From: Diphasiastrum complanatum | Lineage: Eukaryota > Streptophyta > Lycopodiopsida > Lycopodiales > Lycopodiaceae | NCBI GenBank assembly: GCA_029204225.1 | Contig: CM055104.1 | Location: 19,871,761-19,935,760, forward strand | DNA: 64,000 nucleotides | Reading direction: 5' to 3' | In this document: one piece after another, positions 35,657-46,970 of the stretch | Layout: every line of letters begins with the position of its first letter | Numbering within the stretch: the first letter of the stretch is position 1 | Translations under genes and position numbers: made by a program | Notes under the pieces: model-generated | Databases searched by the model: none | Told to the model about the DNA's origin: nothing | What the model saw: the letters and a program-made list of their open reading frames with translations, nothing else

Positions 35657-35669
35657 GGCTCTGATACCA
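35657..35669 (-). promoter_or_regulatory. Primer binding site of copia F
   Basis: GGCTCTGATACCA on plus is TGGTATCAGAGCC on minus, complementary to the 3' end of initiator tRNA-Met. It abuts the 5' LTR start at 35670. Confidence 0.95.
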
Positions 35670-36405
35670 TGTTGAATTCACACGTGTGGATTGTCCACAA
35701 CATGTACTTGTGATCTCCTAAGGTGTGTAGATGCACCAAGATTAAGATTAGATTGAGATTCAAGATCAATCTTAGATCCTATGGCAAAAATACACTACTA
35801 CATGTATTCAATCACTTCCAACTCTCACTCACATGTGTGGGAAGTATTAAAAAATTATTCCAAGTAAAAACAAGCTGCTCTCCTCGGGTAGAGAGAGAAA
35901 AACCATCATGAGCTCTCGGGTAGAGAGAGAAAGCTAGAAATCCAATAACACTCAAAATCCATATAATCACCAAAATAAATTAGATCCAAAATGAGGAGTA
36001 CAATGATACTAGTAGATCCACGAGCTACCACTATGCTTACTATGATTGGACCACACTTTGTCACCTCTTAATCCTATTGGACCATTGATCCATGCACCTC
36101 TTAATTCTATTGGACTATATTCAAGCACACCTCAAATTCCTATTGGACCACACATGGTTCCACCTCTAAATCCTATTGGACCTCTTAGAATTCATCAAAC
36201 AAAGGCATTACACTTGTCTACACTCTAATTAGCACGAGTTTAGCCTCTTACTCTATTTTGGCTCAATAGTGGCATTACAAGTGGAAATGCATAATTTGCC
36301 ATCTATGCCAAATTTGTTCCTATCAACATCCTACACCTAGATGCTTGATGTAAAAAACATAAGACCCCTATATCTAACATAGATAATCTTTTTCAATTCT
36401 CCACA
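35670..36405 (-). repeat. 5' LTR of copia F
   Basis: It begins TGTTGAATTCACACGTGTGG and ends CAATTCTCCACA, 736 bases. It matches 29785-30521 closely. Confidence 0.95.
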
Positions 36406-36410
36406 TAGTT

Positions 36411-37402
36411 GGCGGTTGATCTGCTAGATCTGGAGCTCCCCCCTGGTCCATGCTCGAATCAACCCCTGTATCCATCTGTACAGCTTCTTGGTGCGAAGGG
36501 GAGAATTGCAGCATGATCGGGACGGGGATTTGTTGTCCGGCTTCCAACACTTGAGCGTTGATGGTCTCTTTTGCCTTTGCCAACTCGGTTGAGGCTGCTC
36601 CTTTGAACCTATTAAAGCAGCCTTGGAATCCCTGAAGGGCCACTTTGTATGTTTCCACTTTCTTGAACAAATATGTAATCTCCGTCGATGTGACCGGATG
36701 ATCAGGTATTTGTGTTTGCAGATATGCATCACACTTAAGGGTGGTCGCATCCAATTCACCTTGAAGCCATGTGCGATCTTGTTCGGCCATTTGTAATTGC
36801 CCCTTCAGCAGCTGCACTTGTTGCTTGGCATCTTGCACTGCCTTATCTACCTGATCTTGTGCGGTTGTCAGGGCGTTTTGTAGGGAGCTGATGTAGATTT
36901 CCAAGCGATCAGCTTGTTGTTGGGCCAATGTCTTTTCGCTTTCAGCCTTTTCTTCATGTTGCTTGGCTATTTTCACCTCTCGATCCAGCTGGACAATTTT
37001 CTGGTTGATCAGAGTGTTTTCGGATCCTAAATCAAAGATCCTCTGCTCCATTTCCTTCTTCTTATCTAGCATAGACTGGATCACTTGCCCAAGGCTTGAA
37101 ACTAACCCAAGAGCATCACCAGAATCGACAGTCGTGGAGGTGGCAGCAGCAGGAGACCCTGATGGTACTGTCCTTGGTAGGCGTGGAATAGGTGCCAAGG
37201 TCTCTTCTTCTTAAAAAATTTTCTCACCTTCAAACCCTTCAGGCACCGTGCGTCGAACTGCCTCGGTGACTTTACAGATGTGTCGCCCGAAGTGTGGTTG
37301 GGCTACCCTGTGTGGGTGGTTGCTGACTGGCATCTTCAACACCAACAGTAGCTTCATGGATATGCCCGACTCCTCTTCCATGTAGCAATATCTGCCGCCC
37401 AC
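36411..37402 (-). pseudogene. Extra gene of gypsy E, N-terminal coiled-coil part
   Basis: One frame is open from 37198 to the edge of copia F, and it extends upstream across a single TAA (about 37211-37213) to an ATG near 37383 (MEEESGISMKLL). The first part has PHFGRHICKVTEAVRRTVPE. After a Pro/Ser/Ala stretch, residues from about 37120 to 36770 form a long heptad-rich helix (MLDKKKEMEQRIFDLGSENT, HEEKAESEKTLAQQQADRLE, VQDAKQQVQLLKGQLQMAEQ). The end is GVDSSMDQGGAPDLADQPP and continues in phase at 29784. With the C-terminal part the product would be roughly 570 residues. No protease, RT or integrase motif is present. It is in sense with gag and pol, in the position where some plant gypsy elements carry an additional or envelope-like gene. 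Confidence 0.7.
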
Positions 37403-37841
37403 TCAAGTACTGCTTCAACATAGAACAACGCAACATTCAGTATTAATTGGTGCGGATTCAATTCGTGAAACGTGATCGGCTAGATAATGTTGCTTCCCCT
37501 TTCTGACCACAATTTGAAAGTCAAATTCAGTCAATAATAATAACCATCTTGCAATACGTCTAGTATTACACGTCTTATTTACCAAGTAAAGTAACGGTTG
37601 ATGATCCCTATAAAATGCAAAGTGCGTTTCCATGAGGTAGTGGCGAAATTTTTGAACAGAAAAAATCATAGCTAGCGCTTCACGTTTTGTTGTTGAATAA
37701 TTCTTCTCTGGATCTGTAAGCTGTGTGCTTGCAAATCGTATAGGATAATCCTTCTTATAGTCACCTGGCTGCGTCAAAACTAATCCAATGGCATATTTTG
37801 AGGCATCCGTATGAACATGAAACTCTAATGTCCAATCTGGA
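37383..37841 (-). pseudogene. Gypsy RNase H and its junction with the extra gene (E)
   Basis: The frame 37777-37415 has PEKNYSTTKREALAMIF, HYLMETHFAFYRDHQPLLYL and VRKGKQHYLADHVSRIES, typical of the gypsy RNase H C-terminal half and the start of the connection to integrase. Compared with fragment H, E has lost about 20 bases near 37418 and then, after WAADIA, jumps directly to the extra gene. H continues there into the integrase zinc domain. So E has no integrase. Confidence 0.85.
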
Positions 37842-38640
37842 TTATGCAGTATTGGTGCTGAAGTTAATGTTTTTTTTTAACTTTTCAAAGGCTTCTAACG
37901 TCTCTACTGTCCAAATAGGAACAATAGCTAATTTGTATATAGGTCGTGCTAAATCCGCAAAGAAGATAATAAAAATTCGATAGTAGTTCGCATGACCCAT
38001 AAACACATAAACTCCTCGAATTGTTGTTGGCGGTGGCAATTCCACATTAACTTTGATCTTAGAATAATCGGTGGCAATACCATGTCTTGATATCACATGT
38101 CCAAGCACCACTCCGTGAGAAACCCATATCTGGCATTTTTTTGGATTTAGAGAAATCTGATATTTGCAGCATCTTTCAAAGACTTTCTCCAATCGATCCA
38201 GGTGGTCTGTATCTGTACTATGAACTCCCAAGTCGTCCAAGTAAATTTCAAGGAATTTTTGCAGATAATCTTTGAAGGCAAATTGCATTACTCTTTGGAA
38301 TGAACTTGGTGCATTACAAAGTCCAAACGGCATTACTTTGTAAGCATAGGTGCCCCATTCTGTTGCAAAAGCAGATTTGTCGCGATCGGCAGGTGCAATC
38401 TTAACCTGGTTGTAACCACTAAATCCATCCAGGAAACTATAAGCTTCCGCTCCAGCAAGGCGATCCAAAATGCTTTCAGTAAAAGGTAACGGAAAGTGAT
38501 CCTTCCGTGTCACTTTATTCAATGCTTTGAGATTCACACAGATTCGCAATTTCTCATTTTTCTTAGGAGCAATGACAATCGGTGAAATCCATTCGGTATG
38601 CTCGATCTCATAAATGAAATCGGCGTCAAGCAGTCTCTAA
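37842..38640 (-). pseudogene. Gypsy reverse transcriptase (E)
   Basis: The frame 38549-37842 carries RICVNLKALNKVTRKDHFPL, LDRLAGAEAYSFLDGFSGYN, FATEWGTYAYKVMPFGLCNA, the catalytic YLDDLGVHS (near 38230-38256) and GHVISRHGI. The YLDD form differs from the commoner YMDD/FIDD but keeps both aspartates. Upstream a short segment with IYEIEHTEWISPIVI is separated by a stop near 38638. The end runs into a frameshift near 37870 (poly-A/T run). Confidence 0.9.
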
Positions 38641-40414
38641 AGTTCTTTCTTTATAAATAACAAACGGAGTGCTTGATACTGTTTAGGAGTAAGTTGTGAT
38701 CCCACTTGTACAATCTTTTCCGGTTCTCCTGGTTTTGCAAGATTCATTGGCTGCATCCTAGCTGGGCCATCGTAAACCTCTTTAGATTTCGGCATGTGTT
38801 CTTCAGGTTCACGATGCACTTTAGGTAACATGATAACCACATCATCCAGTGTATAACGTTTAAAATGCTCTGGCATATCATGCTGGACTACATTTTCTTG
38901 TTCTTTTTCGAAAGGACTTGTCTTGGCTCTTCGTTTAGTCTTCTTAGCAGGAATTGATCGTGGAGGTGATGCCTTTCGGATGATAAATCTTTCTTCATAG
39001 GTGAAGACTTCCTAGACCATGATGTCTTGCTGGAGATTTGACTTGAAGAATCATTCTTGACTTTTCCTTTGCCTTTATCCAATAGAGGTGACACTTCCTT
39101 TAAATCGATCTCTGGAGGGAGATTTTTCCATTTCAGGACCGTATTATAATGTTGCTTTGCTTGTTTCTTCGTCATTGAACTTGTCATCCTATCTTCCTTC
39201 AATATAACTGCTTTGGACGATTTGATTGTTGGTTCATCAGGAACATTATGCACTCCAAATCTGGTCGGATCCATATGATGTAGAATCTGTTCATCCATAA
39301 GTTCTGCATTGCCATCATAAGTTAAGGCATGGCTCATTGGTATGAGATCATCCTCAATTGGATCTGGTATAGGTTCCGTTGATATCCAGGCTACATTCAG
39401 CACATTTAGTGGAAACGTGATTGGCGTATCCAAAGTTCGATCTAACAAGGAAATCTTGCTCATCTCTGATTGAATATCTTGTTGACACATATATCCTGTT
39501 GTACAATCAATTGTTGCAAGAGCTTCGTTCCAATTGACAGTATCCGTTTGAGAGTTGTAGTGAACTCCCAATTTTTTCTCTGGTCGATCACAAGTGTGAT
39601 CCGTTGTTGATGAATCGTCATCCGCTTTTTGAACCACTGGCTTGATAGTCCAAGCCGTAGGATCAATTTTAACTGCACGTTCACGATTTTCAAAAGTGAT
39701 TTTGCCGGTACCCCATTTATGAACTACTTGCGCAAGTTGTAACCATGGACGTCCTAAGAGAACTCGGTAGACATTTGGTCCTTCTGGTAAGTCCATCACG
39801 ACGAAAGTAATGACGAACTGTACTCCTGCAATCCTGACAGGTATATCTTCCACCATTCCTCGTGGACGAACCGTCGTTTGATCAGCTAGCTTAATAGCAA
39901 AAGTAGCAGGCTTAATCTTTGTAAGGCCCCATTTTGTACATAGCTTTGTACAAATCAGGTTAACTCCTGAACCACCATCTATCATGGCTGCTTCTTTAGA
40001 AAATTGTCTATGTTGTATCGGCAGAGTGATATTCTTTTGTTCATTTTCCCAAGCGGCTCGAACATGGAGTACATCGTTAGATTCTTCAAATCCAGCACAA
40101 AAAAGCGGCTCATGGTGGACTTCTAGTTCTTGTTGAGCTAACTTTTGCGCTAAGACTTCTTTAGCTTTTGGCACCAACTTTAGGAACTCTCCCAATGAAA
40201 TATTGATCTTGCTAGACATAATGTTCATGAGTAATTCTGTATGCGGTGCTTCCGGTTCAGTCATCTTGAAGGGTTCTTCGTAATGATATAATTGATCATT
40301 CATATCCGTACGTAAATTTCTTGGAGGCTGCAATGGTGAAGACCGAACTTCAGCTATTACTTTAGCAGCTCCAAGTTTCTCTTCTTCTTGCAGATATTTA
40401 ATCCACTGTCTCAT
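38641..40414 (-). pseudogene. Gypsy protease region and linker to RT (E)
   Basis: A 508-codon frame (40414-38888) contains MRQWIKYLQEEEKL and a retropepsin-like core with the active-site region MIDGGSGVNLICTKL near 39985-39955, followed by FVVMDLPEGPNVYRVLLGRPWL, a typical flap-to-Gly-Arg-Pro-Trp-Leu segment. Downstream is a long acidic linker ending in basic sequence. A second frame (38876-38637) continues with MPEHFKRYTLDDVVIMLP and QLTPKQYQALRLLFI, leading to RT. The linker between them is shifted once. Confidence 0.85.
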
Positions 40415-40426
40415 ATCCTGATATCT

Positions 40427-41991
40427 TCATTTTGCTGCATTAAGATTTGGATAGACTTTCGATGCTGTTAATGTATCGTTCAATGGTATAGAATCAGCAA
40501 GTACTAAATCCACTACTGGTTCTTTTTGCTTTTGTGGTCTGGTGACCACCATCAAGGGTGCACTTGGTTTATTATGAGCTACCGATCCTTGCTTGATTGT
40601 TATCAAATTTACAAGTGCTGTAGCTGGTGGCGGCTTTGGTCTTGCTAGACAGTCTTTATAGCAATGCCTATATCCACAGTCACGATAGAATGGTACAAAT
40701 TTTCTTTTATTTGGGCATTCTGCAACTCTGTGATTTTCTCCACATGCAAAGCATCCAATTGGTGCTCTGGCCCAATTTCTCAAGGCTTGTTGTTGAGCGG
40801 CAGCATAAATGGCATACTGTTTTGAAGATCCACCTTTCTGATCATTACCATAGCTCCATTGCTCAGCACTTCCGTAAGGTTCTGGTTCCATCACATTGGC
40901 AGGAGGAGCGGAGTGTTTTGGTGGGGCAGACAAAGCTAGACGTTCCGGGTATCCAAGAGTATATTGTCGTAGTCTTGCTGCTGGATTGCCTCCATATTGT
41001 GGATCTTGATATCCCATCTGGGCATACTGTTGTTGAATTATCTGAGGGTTGAAGTTGCAAAAGGCAGTCTCATGGTCAGGTGAATTATACAGATGGCAAA
41101 CACTGATTTTCATTTGTTTTTTCAATTGAGGACACTCGTTCACTATGTGATTTCCTGTACAAATAGAACACCAGACATTTTTCCCGTAGGAAAAGTCTTT
41201 GCAAACTTCTCAGGTTCCTTGTTCGCTTCTCCGTGGAAATTTTCCAATGCTTTGATCTTCTCATCAAATTGCAACTGCAACTTTTCCATCTGTTTCTGTT
41301 GGGTCTTCCCAAGTTTCTCGAACTCATTGAGCATCATTTCTGCAGTAGCATTGGCATTCGTTGATGCAATAGTGGTGGATGTCGTAGTAGTCTGCCCTGT
41401 TGTATAAGGCAACATACTGACATTCGGCTCATCATCTGAGTCTTCATCCTCCTCCCGAATTGCATCGTCCATCGCATTTTGCAAAAGTGCGTACTCATTA
41501 TGGCGTTTCAGTTCATGTCTGATCCGTTTGGGTAGACCTGACAAAAACCACATAATCATGGCATTTTCATTGATCAACTTAGGCTCGCATTCAGGTCTAA
41601 GACGTTTCACCCTTTCGATCTAATCTCGAACCATTTCCTACTTCCCCATTTTAATTTTACTTAAAAGTAGAAAAGGGTCTTCCATAAACTTCTGCGGCTT
41701 GAACCGTGTGATAAGGGCTCGTTTAACAACCTCCCAATATGTACACTCAGTTTCATCTTGGTTATAGTACCAATCTTGTGCTGCGCCTGTTAAGGCCATA
41801 GGAAAGAGCTTAAGTTTATCTTGAGGATAAATCTCACCATAGACCTCACAGGATTCAGCATAGATCTGAAGAAATCTAACTGGATCTGTTAATCCATTAT
41901 ATTTGGGTAGATCCAATCGGGGTGCTCTTTTAACAATAATTGGATTGACCTCCTGTGGAGCACCTCTAGGAGCAGCTCCAGGGGTAGCCAT
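40427..41991 (-). pseudogene. Gypsy gag with four zinc-knuckle-like motifs (E)
   Basis: Gag starts at ATG 41991 (MATPGAAPRGAPQEVNPIIV). The capsid-like part has LDLPKYNGLTDPVRFLQIY, LTGAAQDWYYNQDETEC and YWEVVKRALITRFKP. Stops occur near 41637 and 41625, and a frameshift near 41180. Four Cys-His motifs follow: CSICTGNHIVNEC, CHLYNSPDHETAFC (second Cys is Tyr; J has Cys), CFACGENHRVAEC, and a last one with DCGYRHCYKDC. The end lies close to the start of the protease frame. Gag would package element RNA in the particle. Confidence 0.85.
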
Positions 41992-43198
41992 CTTACAAAT
42001 TTAGATCAAATTGATAATGAGATTGGATATAGATTTTTCCAAAAAACTATCTCAGATTAGATCTGCTAGCTCTATTCCACTTTTCACGAATCTGATTCTA
42101 TATGATGAAAAACTACCCAAAATTCGAGCGATCGATACTTCTCAAAAATGATAAATCTCTCAGAGTCTAATTCAAAATATATCAGATTTGATCCAAATTT
42201 TGACAGAGACTTGATTTGGAAAATCAAAAACTAGAAATAGGACTGGCGAAGGTTCTCTAGGCGAAGGTTGTCTCGGCGAAGGTTCAGCAGTGCTATTTTG
42301 GGATAAAAACTCTCTGAACGTTTTTTTGGCAATTTTTTGGGAAATAACCTTCGCCGACTTCTCAGATGAAAGATCTGACACAGATAAAACTATGGACAGC
42401 CGGACGAAGGTCTGACACAAGAAAATACAGTTTTTGTAATCTAGCGAGAGTAAAAATCAAGATTTTTTGTGATCTGATCAAGATGAATCTTCGCCAAACT
42501 CAAAAATAGTATTTTTCTATAAATAGAATGTTCTAGAAACTCGGCGAAGGTTCTGGCGAAGGATCAAGAGTAATACTGGTAATTTTGCAAAAAAGTGACT
42601 TTTTTGGCAAAAATATGACAATATGACAACTGATCCTCTGAAAACATTTCTATTTTTGGTATTATTCTTTTGCGACCTGGCAGTAGATAGATTTGAATCA
42701 CATCTAAGTACAATGAATTGGGCGAAGGTTCTTTTTCTGTATTTTTTAGGGTTTTGATAATTTTTGGTGTTTTTTGGTGGTTTTTCTGATGTTTTTGGAA
42801 ATCTGCTGGGAATTAATCTTCACCCTTCAAACTGAAAGTTTTGTAAATAAAATTGAAGGTGTTTGCAACTCGGCAAAGGTTTCCTGAAATAGGGTAAAAA
42901 GTTCTGAGCTCTGATGACGATTTTTGTCTCTTTTTGACCAAATTTGACAGATTTGACCAATTTTTGTTATTTTCTCTGATATCTCAGATCCAAATGGATC
43001 TTAAGATTGGTGATCTGAATAGCTTTCCCTGTTTAATAATCAGATTAGATCTCAAACAGACAAATCCACTCAAATCTAGCAAAGTCAGTCCCAAACTAAC
43101 CCTACAATGCAGTTTAAACACTATTCATGCCACGACAAGATGTCTAATGCAAGCTAACCATCAGCCAAACATGCTGCAAACTAAAAAATTGGCGTAGC
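41992..43198 (-). other. Long leader of gypsy E with repeated GGCGAAGGTT motifs
   Basis: About 1.2 kb between the primer site and gag has no gene. The decamer GGCGAAGGTT recurs (42243, 42262, 42277, 42543, and variants near 42552 and 42720), and its complement AACCTTCGCC appears near 42345. J has the same motif set at 60110-60430. Such complementary repeats may fold as RNA structure. Confidence 0.7.
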
Positions 43199-43220
43199 TC
43201 CCCGTCAACGGCCCCAAAAT
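43199..43220 (-). promoter_or_regulatory. Primer binding site of gypsy E
   Basis: On minus ATTTTGGGGCCGTTGACGGG follows the 5' LTR. J has TTTTGGCGCTGTTTCCGGGG in the same place. Both resemble TGGCGCCGTTGCCGGGGA, complementary to the 3' end of tRNA-Asp, used by several plant gypsy lineages. The E site has three changes. Confidence 0.7.
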
Positions 43221-43963
43221 TGTAGTGGATTTCTTTCCTTGCCTAACCTGAATCCAAGATCTAGTCAATCTAGCATCAAAGAGACAGAGTTGGTTGTCAC
43301 GCGTAGGTTCATTCCCATAAGAGCGATAGTATAATTCAGATTTCAACATGAATGGAGGATCTAACACTAACATCCATTAACACTAAACATTAACACTACA
43401 TCCATTAACCCTAAATCCACAACAATGATAGAAACTTACTCTTCTCTCTCTCCCTTTCTCTCTCACAAAAAGCATAAGAAATAGCAATCCCAATAATGAT
43501 TAGATCCAACAATTAGAAAAATCTAAAGAAAGCATGAGAAATGGAGCAAAAGAGATGAAGAGCAAGGACATTCATCAATCCATTTCTAAAGAGAACCAAT
43601 CTGCTTTATTGAAATGAGAAAATGAACATGAGGAGCAACTCGAGTTGGTCCCTTTTTATAGTAGAGAAGAGGACCTTGGACTTTGAATCCTATTGGTCCA
43701 GTCTTGCCTCTCTTTTTATTCAGATTTAAAAAAGTGTGGGAACCATCAAAATTGGAGAGAAACCCAACTTTATTCACTAACTTGACATTTAGGCCCTGCG
43801 ACATCAAAAGTCCCGCAAAAAGGCCTAAAGCCCTTTTATTAACTTTCTAATAAATCAAATAACTATGTGGTCATCGGGTTGGACTTACACACGCAGGGTG
43901 CCAAATCCCTCTCACTTATTAACTAGGGTTAGGGTTGCCTTGGGATCAGCAAACCCTCCAACA
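43221..43963 (-). repeat. 5' LTR of gypsy E
   Basis: It begins TGTAGTGGATTTCTTTCC and ends CAAACCCTCCAACA. It aligns with 28249-28993 with scattered differences, which suggests an insertion older than F. Confidence 0.95.
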
Positions 43964-44880
43964 GACATGCAGACTCAAGACGGTATACTTGGGTAGCAGC
44001 AACGTCTTCGTTTGATTCGCTATCGAATAGTGGATCGACAATGGACACGCTTGAGCCTGAAGCTCGGATAGTCGTGTCAATGGCAAGTGATAAAGGTTCT
44101 CCTGGAACAACATCTTTGCCTTTGATGTCGACGAACTGATCCTTGATAAAGATTGTATCCCGGCTGTACAAGATTTGTTGGGTATCGAGATCATACAGCT
44201 TGTATATGTTATGAGATGAAGTATACCCAATCAGAATGGTCTTGAGACCTTGGAAGTCGAATTTCTTCCTCGTGTCTTTCAGGATCTGCGCGTAGGCGAC
44301 GCATCCGAACACTCGTAGGTTTTTCATAGAAGGCTTAGAGCATGTCCACACCTCATGGGGTGTTTTGCTTGAGAGGGCCTTGGTTGAACATCTGTTCTGG
44401 ATGTAAGCTGCAGTGGAGACAGCTCAGGCCAGAAGCTCTTGGGCAGTGATGCATGTGTCAGCATACATTTAGCTGATTCAACCAGAATACGGTTCTTCCT
44501 CTTGGTTAAACTATTTGACTGAGGACTGTAAGGAGTGATGAATTGCTGCTCAATGCCTTGGCTCTGGCAGTACTCCTTAAATTTAGTAGAGACATACTCT
44601 CCACCATTGTCAAACCTCAGGGCCTTGATCATCCTTCTAGTCTCTTTTTCTACACTCTCCTTGAAGATTCTGAAGCAATTAAAAACTTCTAATTTCTTCT
44701 TGATAAAGTACACCATAGTCTTCCTGGAGAATTCATCAATAAAAGTTATAGAATAGTTTGCATCCTTCAGAGAAGGATTTTTCATCGGGCCACAAATGTC
44801 TGAATGCACAACATCTAACAATCCTCTAGCAGTATGCTGATGGCTTGATCTAAATGGTTTTCTAGTCTGTTTACCAACTT
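43964..44880 (-). pseudogene. Copia integrase (G)
   Basis: Right to left: VGKQTRKPFRSSHQHT (end of pre-integrase), VVHSDICGPM with the first catalytic Asp, FIDEFSRKTMVYFIKKK, RFDNGGEYVSTKF with the second Asp, and then NSLTKRKNR where the catalytic Glu codon is AAG (Lys) at 44501-44503. After a frame change near 44430-44350 the C-terminal part has RVFGCVAYAQ, LIGYTSSHNIYKLYD and the linker up to gypsy E. Similarity ends at 44880. Confidence 0.85.
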
Positions 44881-46660
<1,780 letters not shown>

Positions 46661-46880
46661 GAGTATGAGATTTTACCGGACTTGCAAGAGCCTTATCCAA
46701 TTGTTATTATAGTCAGAAGAAGTGGAGGCAGAGATATGGCCTAAGTCACCATGTGAGAAGGCAAAGAAAAGGAAGTTAGTTTCTCTATTTGATAGGCCAA
46801 GTTCAACTTTGAGACGAGAAAGACTGAGAGGGTAAATAGAGTTCATGATGTGGTTCCATGTGACCAGGCCTTTATGGGTA
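46661..46880 (-). pseudogene. Possible LINE coding fragment
   Basis: The minus frame from about 46876 reads GLTHKGLVTWNHIMNSIYPL, then SLSRLKVELGLSNRETNFLF and HISASTSSDYNNNWIRLL. The style resembles sequence downstream of plant LINE reverse transcriptases and could be the missing continuation of the LINE that breaks off at 57202. Bases right of 46880 that extend the frame are antisense gypsy sequence. Confidence 0.35.
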
Positions 46881-46970
46881 AGACCATGATAAATTCCTGC
46901 TAAGAAGGCTAAACGAAGATCCAAGACAAGTCCTTTCGAAAAAGAACAGACAAATGTTGTCCAGCATGAT

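Larger units (their letters stand above)
29785..36405 (-). mobile_element. Ty1/copia element F, nearly complete, nested in gypsy E
   Basis: F is bounded by LTRs 29785-30904 and 35670-36405 (TG...CA) and by a perfect 5-base target duplication TAGTT (29780-29784 and 36406-36410). It has a primer binding site, a gag-pol frame with few lesions and a polypurine tract (TTTTTTAGGAGGAG on minus at 30905-30918). The LTRs are alike except for a 383-base insertion in the 3' LTR. It is the best preserved and probably the youngest large insertion here. Confidence 0.95.
28248..43963 (-). mobile_element. Ty3/gypsy element E with an extra 3' gene, split by copia F
   Basis: E is bounded by 5' LTR 43221-43963 and 3' LTR 28249-28993, about 743-745 bases each. 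Flanking GACAT occurs at 28243-28247 and 43964-43968 (the left side has one extra T). Right to left: primer binding site, long leader, gag with several zinc knuckles, protease, reverse transcriptase, RNase H, an extra gene, polypurine tract and 3' LTR. Integrase is missing. Copia F sits within the extra gene. Related gypsy copies are H and J. Protease before RT and RNase H follows the Ty3/gypsy order in the part that is retained. Confidence 0.9.
26651..44880 (-). mobile_element. Ty1/copia element G, split by gypsy E
   Basis: G lies on minus in two pieces. The left piece (26651-28247) has the polypurine tract, RNase H and reverse transcriptase; the right piece (43964-44880) has integrase and the linker. 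Joining the sequences on either side of E gives one continuous linker reading frame across the duplicated GACAT. G is 5'-truncated at 44880 in the pre-integrase zinc region. Its polypurine tract and LTR tip place it in the family of B. Confidence 0.85.

Noticed and set aside
36411-37198. Retroviral-type envelope protein in gypsy E
   Set aside because: The position fits, but there is no signal peptide, no transmembrane helix and no cleavage motif; the content is a coiled coil plus a soluble-looking region.
37415-41991. Integrated plant pararetrovirus
   Set aside because: The order gag, protease, RT, RNase H with matching LTRs, a tRNA primer site and a target duplication shows an LTR retrotransposon. 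No movement protein or pararetrovirus coat domain is present, and related copy H has integrase.
46661-46924. Single gene on minus at 46924-46673
   Set aside because: The first part of that frame is antisense gypsy sequence (homologous to gypsy E), so only the portion below 46880 can belong to another element.
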